A DNA stretch of 64,000 bases, taken from positions 17,102-81,101 of the forward strand of contig NZ_CANRPM010000006.1 in NCBI RefSeq assembly GCF_947632445.1. Reading direction: 5' to 3'. Of the stretch, positions 25,617 through 33,489 are shown piece by piece. Every line of letters begins with the position of its first letter. The stretch's first letter is position 1. Origin of the DNA: an uncultured Bacteroides sp. GTDB taxonomy: Bacteria; Bacteroidota; Bacteroidia; Bacteroidales; Bacteroidaceae. Position numbers and translations under genes: made by a program. The notes beneath the pieces are model-generated. The model saw only the letters and a program-made list of their open reading frames with translations, was not told where the DNA came from and made no database searches.

Positions 25617-26600
25617 TCATCTATTTGCCCAATATGTTTTAAACCCTAATTTACTGGTTCCCCATCTTTTTAAATAGGAGTTCAATCGTTTCTCAAACCT
25701 TTCTTTTCCGAACATGATTCCGTCAATAATCCTTTTACGTGTATCATCATTAACAGGTTCGCCATCATGGTAATCAATATAGGCTCTATTTCGTTCAAAC
25801 GATACAAATCCTTTATTGGCTCTTTTGACCTCATTCTCAAAACTGTTGATGTTACGGCTCAAGAAATAGTTCTTCTTGCTTTCTTCATTTGCAACAACTT
25901 GTAGGTAATATTCGTAGTCCGGGCCTTCATCTTCAAACCAAAAGCTATTTTCTATTCTCGGTTTTTCAATCAGGTAATAAAACGGATTGCCATCCTTTTC
26001 TATTTTCACAGCGCCTTCATACTCTTTGGAGTAATATCCGCAGTCATTGATAAGTTTACAATATTCAGCAAGTGCATTCTTGTATTCATTCGTTTTAATA
26101 TCTATTTCAGATTTCGAAATTGAATGTTCGGCACACCCATTAATTAGCTTACGTACTTCCTCTTCAGATTTCTTGCTGAATATCCATCCGGCACCATCTC
26201 TTAGTCGGGGATTAAACCTTCCACCCAGTGCTTTCAACTTATCTTTAATGGATTTTGTATTTCCGTACACGGCTATGGCTTTTTCTGAATAATCGACGAT
26301 ACGAATATCATTCACGGATGCAGATATTTCTTTAAGGCTTTCTTTATATGCAGTTATCACATCCTCAAAGTCTTGTCTGCTGAATGCTTCCGGAAAGCTA
26401 ATGCCGTCAGGCATGTATTTTGTGTCTTGACACATAAATTCTGGATCTAACTCGTCCTTATGTAACTCGTGGCAAGCTGACAGGAAATCATCATAACTTG
26501 CATACTTTGTTAAATCCATCCAGGCTCCATATAATGAACCGTTGTTGTACTTTGCATACGTTCCGATGTATGCACCGGGCGTTTTACTTGTTGTCTCCAT
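25617..26600 (-). CDS. ArdA-like antirestriction protein with extra domains
   Basis: 327 residues. Residues 9-65 match the N-terminal part of ArdA (PGAYIGTYAKYNNGSLYGAW, SACHELHKDELDPEFM), the DNA-mimic inhibitor of type I restriction enzymes. Residues 98-155 hold a separate conserved segment (YSEKAIAVYGNTKSIKDKL, ALGGRFNPRLRDGAGW). The last 150 residues are unassigned. Typical ArdA is about 165 residues, so this is a fusion or extended form lacking the full ArdA C-terminal half. It lies immediately ahead of the modification cassette, forming an anti-restriction neighbourhood. Confidence 0.7.
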   Translation of the reverse strand: METTSKTPGAYIGTYAKYNNGSLYGAWMDLTKYASYDDFLSACHELHKDELDPEFMCQDTKYMPDGISFPEAFSRQDFEDVITAYKESLKEISASVNDIRIVDYSEKAIAVYGNTKSIKDKLKALGGRFNPRLRDGAGWIFSKKSEEEVRKLINGCAEHSISKSEIDIKTNEYKNALAEYCKLINDCGYYSKEYEGAVKIEKDGNPFYYLIEKPRIENSFWFEDEGPDYEYYLQVVANEESKKNYFLSRNINSFENEVKRANKGFVSFERNRAYIDYHDGEPVNDDTRKRIIDGIMFGKERFEKRLNSYLKRWGTSKLGFKTYWANR

Positions 26601-26609
26601 TGCTATATT

Positions 26610-27077
26610 TTAAAGTGATTCCAAAATTTTCATATTGTTTTTATCTTGGCTAATTATAAACCTGTAAACCCAAGCTGCATCTGAAAACTCATTTCTGTAT
26701 TTCAAACCGAGTTCTTGCAGTTTAACGGCAACTTCGTTTGCTGCCATTTTGTACCCACCTAAAGTGTGAACTCCAATCCCATACGAAGCAGGATAAATAG
26801 AGATCGAATATTCAAACGCTTCTCGGAGATATTGCGACAAATTCTTATAACTTGATTCTTTGTCAATCTTAGAAAGCACCCATTCAACCGTAACTTCTTT
26901 CTCTTTTGGAGTCTTCACATCTTTAATTTTGAGATCATCATTTGTCTCGAGTACAACAACTAAATTTTCAGCTTGTCTGTAAGACAATCCTTTATTCGTT
27001 GTCTTATATCCTTTACGTCCCCAAACATTATAACCAAGTTCTTCCAATTTCTTAATTGTTTCTTTACTAATATTCAT
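26610..27077 (-). CDS. Conserved phage protein, unknown function
   Basis: 155 residues, soluble, starting MNISKETIKKLEELGYNVWGRKGYKTTNKG. The N-terminal half looks like a small DNA- or nucleotide-associated domain, and the C-terminal half is helical. It precedes the ArdA-like gene by 9 nt and both share promoter P3. Confidence 0.5.
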   Translation of the reverse strand: MNISKETIKKLEELGYNVWGRKGYKTTNKGLSYRQAENLVVVLETNDDLKIKDVKTPKEKEVTVEWVLSKIDKESSYKNLSQYLREAFEYSISIYPASYGIGVHTLGGYKMAANEVAVKLQELGLKYRNEFSDAAWVYRFIISQDKNNMKILESL

Positions 27078-27123
27078 TACTCTTTATTATTACTTGTTAT
27101 TAATTGGCGTTATTTTGGATATG

Positions 27124-27210
27124 TAAAGATAGCGATAATTTATTGATATCCAATAAATTAAACGCTTTATTTTCGGCATAAAATACAGAAAGACAAAGAT
27201 TTAACTTTTA
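27124..27210 (-). promoter_or_regulatory. Early-family promoter P3
   Basis: Minus strand: TATCTTTA (27131-27124), 19 bp, ATTG (27154-27151), 12 bp, then GAAAATAA (27174-27167), and the shared AAGATTTAACTTTTA motif at 27197-27211 on plus. Confidence 0.6.
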
Positions 27211-27221
27211 CTTACAGATAC

Positions 27222-27255
27222 AAAAAAGGCAGAATAGAATTCTCCATCCTGCCTT
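27222..27255 (-). terminator. Intrinsic terminator of the higBA unit
   Basis: Minus strand: AAGGCAG (27255-27249) pairs with CTGCCTT (27232-27226), followed by a T-run. It is 33 bp after the antitoxin stop. Confidence 0.75.
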
Positions 27256-27287
27256 AATACAACAAATATTCTATGAATATAAGAGTA

Positions 27288-27599
27288 CTAAACAAATGTA
27301 GGCGTAAACTCAATACCCAGCGCACGTGCGATACGGAAGAAACTCGACAGCTGTATGTCCGCTTCTCCCTTTTCCACACGGGCGATATAGCTCTGTTCCT
27401 TACCGATTTTCTGCGCCAGTTGTTTTTGGGTTAACTTTAGCTCCTTACGGCGTTCACGAAGTATATCACCATAATACCATGCCATTGCCTTCTCATTAAA
27501 TTTTGCACGGGTAGCTGTGCCATTCTCCCCATACTTTTCATCAAGTTGCCGGTTGGTTGTTTTGAGCTTGGCTAATTTCTTCTCATCTAACTGTATCAT
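27288..27599 (-). CDS. higA: HigA-type antitoxin
   Basis: 103 residues. The N-terminal arm (LDEKYGENGTATRAKFNEKA) is followed by an XRE helix-turn-helix (LTQKQLAQKIGKEQSYIARVE, residues about 56-76). It overlaps the upstream toxin gene by 4 nt, the usual toxin-first order of HigBA. It binds the toxin and represses the operon, most likely at the palindrome near 27978. Confidence 0.9.
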   Translation of the reverse strand: MIQLDEKKLAKLKTTNRQLDEKYGENGTATRAKFNEKAMAWYYGDILRERRKELKLTQKQLAQKIGKEQSYIARVEKGEADIQLSSFFRIARALGIEFTPTFV

Positions 27600-27961
27600 A
27601 ATTCTAAATCTTTTAAAATTCGTATTGCTTTGGCTATTTGCTTGTTATAGTCCTTTGTGGATTTCTTTAAGAATCCGTTAAGCAGAATTATTTTTGTGGA
27701 CAAAATGACATTACTGTTGTCAATTGCAAATAACACTGTTCTGTACTCATTAGAACCAACTGATACACGCATTTCATACAAGTCTGTCCCTTCCAAATGC
27801 TTTACATATTTTACAGGCAAGGCATATACAGTTTGTACAAGCTCGAATGTGTACTCAAATTTGTCCTTCACCCTTGCATTCAGACCATTGTAGAACTCTT
27901 CAAATTCTTTAGTCTTGTAGATGGTTCTTATATCAGTGGTTTTGCTTTCTATTGATTCCAT
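27596..27961 (-). CDS. higB: HigB/RelE-family toxin
   Basis: 121 residues of the phage-derived Gp49-like HigB family: YKTKEFEEFYNGLNARVKDKF, VKHLEGTDLYEMRVS, NEYRTVLFAID, ILLNGFLKKSTKD. These are ribosome-dependent mRNA interferases. Located among early phage genes, with its own promoter and terminator, so it is probably expressed in the lysogen. Confidence 0.9.
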   Translation of the reverse strand: MESIESKTTDIRTIYKTKEFEEFYNGLNARVKDKFEYTFELVQTVYALPVKYVKHLEGTDLYEMRVSVGSNEYRTVLFAIDNSNVILSTKIILLNGFLKKSTKDYNKQIAKAIRILKDLEL

Positions 27962-27965
27962 GATG

Positions 27966-27997
27966 CAAATATAACTAATTAGTTATAATATAACAAA
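27966..27997 (-). promoter_or_regulatory. higBA promoter and palindromic operator
   Basis: TTTG (27997-27994), 20 bp, TATATTTG (27973-27966) on the minus strand. The spacer contains a perfect 16-bp palindrome, ATAACTAATTAGTTAT (27971-27986), which overlaps the -7 box and is the likely HigA site. The transcript would start at or within a few bases of the ATG at 27961, i.e. leaderless. Confidence 0.7.
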
Positions 27998-28033
27998 CTT
28001 TACGCTCAATTTTGCATTAAACTTTTTCATTGC

Positions 28034-28177
28034 TTAGTCCTCCACAAATTCATCTTCATGTACAAAGATGTGTTTACCACTTCCGCAAATCTCGACTTCC
28101 CATTTATCACCCAAGCATTCAATCAGGATGATGTTGCGATAGCCTTTATAAGGCTCTTTTAATGTTGCTGTTCTCAT
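28034..28177 (-). CDS. Small phage protein, 47 residues
   Basis: Frame from the ATG at 28177 to a TAA at 28034 (MRTATLKEPYKGYRNIILIE ... HEDEFVED). It is 11 nt after the preceding gene, acidic at the end, and shows good codon use. Function unknown. Confidence 0.55.
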   Translation of the reverse strand: MRTATLKEPYKGYRNIILIECLGDKWEVEICGSGKHIFVHEDEFVED

Positions 28178-28188
28178 TGCTCCTAATT

Positions 28189-28620
28189 TTAAAAATGTGG
28201 ATCTATATAGTGCATTTGATAATGCAGCATAAGTAGAACTCCGTCTTTATAAGCCTGTCCTTCTTGAACCCAGCGTCCATTACTCCTTTTTGTAAATACT
28301 TTCGGCTCTCCTTCCAGTTCTGGAAGAATTTTATACTCGCCTGCATAATAATCAATGCACTTTGTCCGATTGAAAGTGACCTCAATCTTACACGGAGAAA
28401 CAATTTTAGTTACAGTCGCTGCACGTTTGTCTGAGTAATAACATATTGTACAGCCAAGGCCAACTTCTGGAATAAGATTTTTAATTGCTTCCCGTTTTTC
28501 TTTCTCCTTTTTATCATACCAATCTGACATCTTAATGTCTCCACCGGGATATTTACGATTCTCTATTTCGTGAAGGATTGCAAAACTTTCTTTGCTTGTT
28601 AATCTACCTGATTCTTTCAT
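28189..28620 (-). CDS. Conserved phage protein, unknown function
   Basis: 143 residues. The N-terminus (TSKESFAILHEIENRKYPGG) is helical and the rest is beta-rich with VGLGCTICYYSDKRAATV and KIEVTFNRTKC. A small barrel-type fold is possible. It overlaps the upstream gene by 17 nt. Confidence 0.5.
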   Translation of the reverse strand: MKESGRLTSKESFAILHEIENRKYPGGDIKMSDWYDKKEKEKREAIKNLIPEVGLGCTICYYSDKRAATVTKIVSPCKIEVTFNRTKCIDYYAGEYKILPELEGEPKVFTKRSNGRWVQEGQAYKDGVLLMLHYQMHYIDPHF

Positions 28621-28852
28621 TGCTAAAATACTTTTTTATGATTATTTCTTTTGATTTCGTTATCATGGAATCAGTATCAATTCCGATTTGCAGGTAGAAC
28701 TGGTTGTTCCCAGCAAGGCTTTCGCTTGCGATTTGCAGGGTTCTTTGTTCTTCTTTAGTAAAACCAATCCGGAATGTCCGAAAGATAGCAAGCGCTTCTT
28801 TCAGGTATCCAGATTGAAATAATTTCACTGCTTTCTCTGTTTTCGTTCTCAT
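28604..28852 (-). CDS. Small helical phage protein
   Basis: 82 residues from the ATG at 28852; a longer reading would cross promoter P4. The sequence EKAVKLFQSGYLKEALAIFRTFRIGFTKEEQRT has a helical-repeat feel. First gene after P4. Unknown function. Confidence 0.55.
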   Translation of the reverse strand: MRTKTEKAVKLFQSGYLKEALAIFRTFRIGFTKEEQRTLQIASESLAGNNQFYLQIGIDTDSMITKSKEIIIKKYFSNERIR

Positions 28853-28885
28853 TCTCTGATATTTAATTATGTAACTTTGTATATG

Positions 28886-28936
28886 TAAATATACATATAA
28901 TATATTGAATAACAAAGAGTTATAGCATTTATTTTC
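28886..28936 (-). promoter_or_regulatory. Early-family promoter P4
   Basis: Minus strand: TATATTTA (28893-28886), 19 bp, TTTG (28916-28913), 12 bp, GAAAATAA (28936-28929). Confidence 0.6.
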
Positions 28937-29008
28937 AGAGAAAATCACAATTAAATTTCAAGAATTTGCTTGTAAAACTAAGAGTTCTTATTCCCCATCT
29001 TTCCATCT

Positions 29009-29335
29009 TCAGGATAGCGTTTGGCTATGGCTGCCAATCTCACCACCATTAAAGTTTTCGCCACATCTCAAACATTCCCACGTATATTTCGGATTTCTAC
29101 TTGGCACTAACCAATTTCCACATTTGGGGCAAAACGGGAGCAGCCCCTTTACAAAACCTACCTCAATACCAAACTCTCCATTGTGGAATCTTACATCATT
29201 GGCATTATCACACGCTGCTTCACTATCATCATCATATAATCTGAATACTTCTATATTTGATGAGAACAGCTGGTAAGTCGCTTCCTTGTTGATAACCAGC
29301 CATACAAATCCGTCTTTACAAACTTTTGTTTTCAT
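29009..29335 (-). CDS. Zinc-ribbon phage protein
   Basis: 108 residues. The C-terminal half carries two Cys pairs, CPKCG and CLRCG, about 20 residues apart, forming a zinc ribbon. The N-terminal half is unassigned. It overlaps the DUF2786 gene by 4 nt. Confidence 0.65.
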   Translation of the reverse strand: MKTKVCKDGFVWLVINKEATYQLFSSNIEVFRLYDDDSEAACDNANDVRFHNGEFGIEVGFVKGLLPFCPKCGNWLVPSRNPKYTWECLRCGENFNGGEIGSHSQTLS

Positions 29336-30099
29336 TTCATCAATCTCCTATCTTCACCTATGCTTTCGGCATAGATACCTTTGTTTATCTCTACATTCCT
29401 ACCTGTTTCATATCCATTGGCGGCGGAGATGTCATCCACGTTCTGACTGCTTTTATGGGGCTTCCCAATTTTCTCATCTTTCAAAAAATAATCAATCTCT
29501 GTACGTGTACTCAGGGTAAGTGCAGTGATGTCGCATTCCTGTTTTAGTTGCTGTTCCTCAGATCGGAACTTGTCGTTTAGGCCAGATACGCATCCGCAGA
29601 GATAGGAGCGGAGGTACATGGCAATGCTTTGTGGTCTACGTCCGAACTTGAACAGGCAGTCATGCCGATATGAAGGATATTCTTTCTTACCAATTTGGTA
29701 GAACCTGTTGGAGAGAAAGGAAACAAGATATAGAACGACTTCCACATTCTTCTTACGCCCGACAATTTGGAACTTGTCACGGCTCATGCGCCCATTGTCT
29801 TTTCTTGTTGATACGACAAGCGGACGACACATGTTGTATTTGCATACTACTCCGATTAGACTTTGATACCATATACCACTGCTAATTTCTGGTTTAAATG
29901 GTATTTCTTCGGCCACAACAGGATTTTCAATCCTTTCCTGTGTTGGGATGTCTGTCTCTGACAAGTTATAAGCTATCAAAAGACGGGTGATGCCGGCTGC
30001 TGCTGCGAAGGCCTCTCCTTCATTACCAAGCGAAAGCGCAGACTCTTTCAGGTTCATCAGCTTGCGAAGCTTTTCTAAGATTTTGTCTTTATTCGTCAT
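29332..30099 (-). CDS. DUF2786 domain protein
   Basis: 255 residues. Residues 3-45 match DUF2786 (DKILEKLRKLMNLKES, GNEGEAFAAAAGITRLL), followed by a central domain (WYQSLIGVVCKYNMC, FQIVGRKKNVEVVLYL, RSYLCGCVSGL) found with it in phage proteins. Role unknown. It lies between the JAB and zinc-ribbon genes. Confidence 0.85.
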   Translation of the reverse strand: MTNKDKILEKLRKLMNLKESALSLGNEGEAFAAAAGITRLLIAYNLSETDIPTQERIENPVVAEEIPFKPEISSGIWYQSLIGVVCKYNMCRPLVVSTRKDNGRMSRDKFQIVGRKKNVEVVLYLVSFLSNRFYQIGKKEYPSYRHDCLFKFGRRPQSIAMYLRSYLCGCVSGLNDKFRSEEQQLKQECDITALTLSTRTEIDYFLKDEKIGKPHKSSQNVDDISAANGYETGRNVEINKGIYAESIGEDRRLMK

Positions 30100-30116
30100 T
30101 GCTACTATATTTGAGT

Positions 30117-30554
30117 TTATAATAATCCTTCGTCACGCATGGAAACATATCCATTTTCACAGATTACAATACTGTCGCACAGCTTAATACCAAGAGTGTT
30201 CAAACCACTGCTGACCTGTTTGGCCATTCGTGTATCATTATTGGAAAAAGTAAGGTTCCCAGACGGATGATTGTGTATCAAAATTACGGAAGCTGCCAAG
30301 GATTCTACTGCATACTTTGCTATCAATCTTACATCCACTATGGTAGAACTAACACCGCCTTGGGAAATTTTTGCATATCCAATGGCGATGTTTGCTTGGT
30401 TCATCAGGATAATAAACGAACTTTCGTAAATGGAAATATCATCAAAATAGAATTGACGGGCAAAGTCTGCCGAATCTTGCGATGAGTAAATTTTTGTAAT
30501 AGGGAATTTTTGTTTTTCTGCTTTAAGGCTATATTCTACTGCATTCCTTTTCAT
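30117..30554 (-). CDS. RadC-like JAB-domain protein
   Basis: 145 residues. The JAB metalloprotease-type motif is complete: a Glu early in the domain, then ILIHNHPSGNLTFSNND (HxHPSG...D). RadC-like proteins of this size are common in mobile elements. Their activity is unclear; a DNA repair role was withdrawn for RadC itself. Confidence 0.9.
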   Translation of the reverse strand: MKRNAVEYSLKAEKQKFPITKIYSSQDSADFARQFYFDDISIYESSFIILMNQANIAIGYAKISQGGVSSTIVDVRLIAKYAVESLAASVILIHNHPSGNLTFSNNDTRMAKQVSSGLNTLGIKLCDSIVICENGYVSMRDEGLL

Positions 30555-30585
30555 TGCTCTTATTTTTAATTGGTTTTTAGTATAG

Positions 30586-30671
30586 TAAAGATACTGATTA
30601 TCAGCGAACTAGCAAAATATTTGCACGATTATTTTAAGCATAAAATACTTATAATCAAAGATTTAACTTTT
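30586..30671 (-). promoter_or_regulatory. Early-family promoter P5
   Basis: Minus strand: TATCTTTA (30593-30586), 19 bp, TTTG (30616-30613), 12 bp, an A/T element, and the AAGATTTAACTTTTA motif at 30657-30671 on plus. Confidence 0.6.
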
Positions 30672-30753
30672 ACTCACTATTGACGGAAACCGACAACATC
30701 ACAATAGCTTGTATGAACTCGATATATCCGTGTTCGTTATCTCTTTCACTCAT
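30670..30753 (-). CDS. Possible 27-residue peptide
   Basis: ATG at 30753 overlapping the stop of the previous gene, reading MSERDNEHGYIEFIQAIVML to a TAA at 30670. The tight overlap supports translation, but the length is small and there is no homology clue. Confidence 0.3.
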   Translation of the reverse strand: MSERDNEHGYIEFIQAIVMLSVSVNSE

Positions 30754-31297
30754 CATCTTTCTTCATACAGTCAAGTAGTTTAAAATACTCTTCCAAAAAC
30801 TTCTTTGCGTCTATCGCCTGTTCGGAAAACAGACCGCCCGTAATTCTGCTTTCGTACTCTTCTATGTTGTTATCGCAAAACAGTTGCGCGAACATAGAAT
30901 TGTATGCGCTGCCGTTGTGTATTCGGTATAATTTCCCGTTTTTATGATTATCCAAATAGTATTGATAGTTTTTTATTATCGCACGAAGCATTTTCGGATA
31001 TTGCATGAATTGCTCTACTATTTCAGGCCCTATAAATATAGCCACTATGTATTTTGCGCCATCTATCGGTTTGTCCAAGTAGGGCTTTATACTCTCGTCG
31101 TTTATCGGCGTTCCGTTCCGTAGTATGATATATTGCATTGAACTGCGTAAACTTCCGGTATTATCTTTATATGTTTTTCCGTCGTATTGCAACACCTTTC
31201 TGATAAGTTTAAAATACGATTCTGTCGATTCCTTTATTCTACTGTAAACCAAACCTTCGGTAATTTTAATCTTGTTAATCTTGTATTCTATTTTCAT
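30746..31297 (-). CDS. Conserved phage protein, unknown function
   Basis: 183 residues, soluble, with a central IVAIFIGPEIVEQFM and a helical C-terminus. I do not recognise it. The AT-rich codon use differs from the neighbouring GC-richer ASCH/YopX genes. Confidence 0.45.
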   Translation of the reverse strand: MKIEYKINKIKITEGLVYSRIKESTESYFKLIRKVLQYDGKTYKDNTGSLRSSMQYIILRNGTPINDESIKPYLDKPIDGAKYIVAIFIGPEIVEQFMQYPKMLRAIIKNYQYYLDNHKNGKLYRIHNGSAYNSMFAQLFCDNNIEEYESRITGGLFSEQAIDAKKFLEEYFKLLDCMKKDDE

Positions 31298-31370
31298 CGT
31301 CAGTTTTCCTTTCTTCCTCGTTTCAGATATAAGATAATCAGCACATTCAATGCTCCACCGTGCTAACGTA

Positions 31371-31583
31371 TCACAACTTGCATCTACGCCCTGATTCTAA
31401 ATCTTCATCAATAAGCCGCTTTGTATCGCGCAAACTACTTGAATGCGCAAAGCCGCAACCGCTTTCGTCCACCGCTTCCCATACCCTCCGCCAACTGCTT
31501 ATGCGGTACGCTTCATTCGGGTAGCAAGTGATTTTGAAACCTCGATATAAATAATGACCTTTTGATATTCTTTTTGCTTTCAT
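31371..31583 (-). CDS. Small basic phage protein
   Basis: 70 residues (ISKGHYLYRGFKITCYPNEA, then SSWRRVWEAVDESG). Compact beta-rich fold likely. It overlaps the ASCH gene by 4 nt. Function unknown. Confidence 0.5.
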   Translation of the reverse strand: MKAKRISKGHYLYRGFKITCYPNEAYRISSWRRVWEAVDESGCGFAHSSSLRDTKRLIDEDLESGRRCKL

Positions 31584-31927
31584 AGCCTTTTCCCTAATTT
31601 GATAATAAACACCTCTTCATTCTCCGGCGCACCCCATTCCGGCTTGCCTTTACCGATTGTTATTCCTTTGCACTCAAATGTCATTGTGCGCTTCGTATAT
31701 CCGTATGAAAAACGGACTGCATCGTACTTTTTGAACTCACGAAAATAACAATCCGTACAATCGTCGCTGAATACTTGATTCCCGTCAATATCCGTCAAGC
31801 AAAACCTTGTGCATGCAAAAATCCTGTTCCGCCAATAAGGCTTAATCTCTCTGTATTCCTCCGTCTTCCTGCCGGATTCTATCATTTCGTACCACTCCTT
31901 TTTGAGCGGCAGGTAAAGTGTTTTCAT
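31580..31927 (-). CDS. ASCH domain protein
   Basis: 115 residues covering an ASCH/PUA-like fold: TLYLPLKKEWYEMIESGRKTEE with the conserved G-x-K-T-x-E-x-R, then DAVRFSYGYTKRTMTFE. ASCH proteins bind RNA or modified nucleosides. In phages their role is unclear. It overlaps the YopX gene by 4 nt. Confidence 0.9.
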   Translation of the reverse strand: MKTLYLPLKKEWYEMIESGRKTEEYREIKPYWRNRIFACTRFCLTDIDGNQVFSDDCTDCYFREFKKYDAVRFSYGYTKRTMTFECKGITIGKGKPEWGAPENEEVFIIKLGKRL

Positions 31928-32343
31928 TGCCGACCTCCTTCTATAGCTTCGGGGTTATCGTGGATATTACCGACCACACGCAGGTTGTGCTGCCGGCATC
32001 TGATGATATCGTGCAGCATCTCGCGGTCATCCATCGTCGTGAACCTATTGACAACAACCGTTCGTTGCTCGTCCACCTTGAACTCCACATACCCCTCCTC
32101 GAAGAATCCCGTGCCGTCCATGCGGTGGCGCAGCCATTTTACCCGGTCACCCTCGTAAATCTCCAGACCTTCCATATCCGTCAGGCCCGTGAACTGGCCC
32201 AAAGTCTCCGGCACAACCTTTACCACATCGAGGTTTTTGTCTTCGAGCCATACCCCGTCACCATCTTGAATGAGCGTATAGCTGCCGATTATCCATTCGC
32301 CGTTGTCGAGGCGCCTGCCTCTGAATTTGATTTCTCTTTTCAT
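31924..32343 (-). CDS. YopX family protein
   Basis: 139 residues. It matches the YopX pattern closely: IKFRGRRLDNGEWIIGS, LGQFTGLTDMEGLEIYEGD, MLHDIIRC, LRVVGNIHDNPE. Common in Gram-positive and Bacteroides phages. Function unknown. Confidence 0.95.
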   Translation of the reverse strand: MKREIKFRGRRLDNGEWIIGSYTLIQDGDGVWLEDKNLDVVKVVPETLGQFTGLTDMEGLEIYEGDRVKWLRHRMDGTGFFEEGYVEFKVDEQRTVVVNRFTTMDDREMLHDIIRCRQHNLRVVGNIHDNPEAIEGGRQ

Positions 32344-32843
32344 TTCCGTAGAATATAAAAGTCACACCACAAATCAATGAACTGCTTGCCACAGTATATC
32401 GCAAGCTCTCGCGTTTTCAAAGCATGGCGAGAGCCGAAATCCGCAAGCGAGTGCGACCAAGCGCGATTCGAGACCGCAGAAGCGAGGCCGCAGGTCGCGC
32501 CGTCGACCGCATCACCGCCCCACAGAACCAGATTCTTACGCTCTTCTTCATCCATTCTGTCAATATCTTCCTGAGTGTATAGCCTAAACCAAGGATAGCA
32601 TCTGTATTCGTCATTAGTAAATTTAGGCTCCCAGCCTTCATTCAATGCAGCGCAAATTATTCTAAGTTTTAAATAAGCTGAAATGTCAGGACAATCTATT
32701 CCATTTGCACCAGCATCTCGAAGAGTATTGTATTGCAGTACAAACGGATGATTCTCTCCTAACTCCTTACAAGCATCATCAAACGTCTTAATACGTTCTG
32801 TTACTTTCATTTCGATTTCGTCTGATTTCTTTGTTGCTTTCAT
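32340..32843 (-). CDS. Conserved Bacteroides phage protein
   Basis: 167 residues. Begins with a charged helix (KTFDDACKELGENHPFV), then ALNEGWEPKFTNDEYRCYPWF, and ends with RHALKTRELAIYCGKQFIDL. This protein type recurs in Bacteroidales phages and mobile elements next to single-strand DNA metabolism genes, but its role is unknown. First gene after promoter P6. Confidence 0.6.
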   Translation of the reverse strand: MKATKKSDEIEMKVTERIKTFDDACKELGENHPFVLQYNTLRDAGANGIDCPDISAYLKLRIICAALNEGWEPKFTNDEYRCYPWFRLYTQEDIDRMDEEERKNLVLWGGDAVDGATCGLASAVSNRAWSHSLADFGSRHALKTRELAIYCGKQFIDLWCDFYILRK

Positions 32844-32868
32844 TGCTTCGATGTTTTTAATGTTTATG

Positions 32869-32922
32869 TAAATATACTTTTATTATACTGAATTACAATA
32901 GGTTATGCTTTCTTTATTTCGC
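32869..32922 (-). promoter_or_regulatory. Early-family promoter P6
   Basis: Minus strand: TATATTTA (32876-32869), 19 bp, ATTG (32899-32896), then a T-rich element at the shared distance. Confidence 0.55.
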
Positions 32923-33489
32923 TCATAAACTTTGTTTAACGGGCTGATTCACAGGTGGTATCTCGCCAAGCCGTTTCCGCTCCAGATACCAGGTGTACGG
33001 GTTGTATCCTTCGGGGATGGTGTAACCTTCGGGTAGTTCCCTGCGCTTCATGCTTTGTTCCTGTTCGTGCCGGCGTATCGCTGCGTCCATCTCCATGTTT
33101 CTTTGAGGGAGGAACTCTTTGAAGAATGCGTTTCCTATGCGCTTGGTGTCGAAGCTGGAGTAGCTGTTGTCGTAGCGTCCGGCCTTGTATCGGGCAAAGA
33201 ACAGCATCAGTTCGGACAGTTTGTACTGGCGGACTTCCTGCGCAAAAGATTGGCTGAAGATGCGGATGCCGTCAGCCATGCTGCCGTCCTTGCTGGAGGA
33301 AGAACCGAAAAGCCCGAAGACCTGAAGCTCTATCCAGTAGGCCGAAGATCCTTCGCCATAGAGGGCGTCGTACTGCATCAGCGTGGGACAGTCGGCCATA
33401 TAAGCCCTTTCCGCGTTCTGCAAGGCATAGCCCCAGTGGACTGGCGAGAACAGCCTTTCGATGTCAGAACGGCCTTTCCACTTCGTCAT
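32923..33489 (-). CDS. Replication-associated phage protein (unassigned)
   Basis: 188 residues if the start is the ATG at 33489, which overlaps the end of the previous reading frame by 26 nt. Starts at 33588 or further upstream are possible but would give a much longer overlap. Contents: LFSPVHWGYALQNAERAYMA, SFAQEVRQYKLSELMLFFAR and a basic C-terminal tail. The aromatic/helical middle resembles proteins encoded next to phage replication initiators. Function not recognised. Confidence 0.5.
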   Translation of the reverse strand: MTKWKGRSDIERLFSPVHWGYALQNAERAYMADCPTLMQYDALYGEGSSAYWIELQVFGLFGSSSSKDGSMADGIRIFSQSFAQEVRQYKLSELMLFFARYKAGRYDNSYSSFDTKRIGNAFFKEFLPQRNMEMDAAIRRHEQEQSMKRRELPEGYTIPEGYNPYTWYLERKRLGEIPPVNQPVKQSL

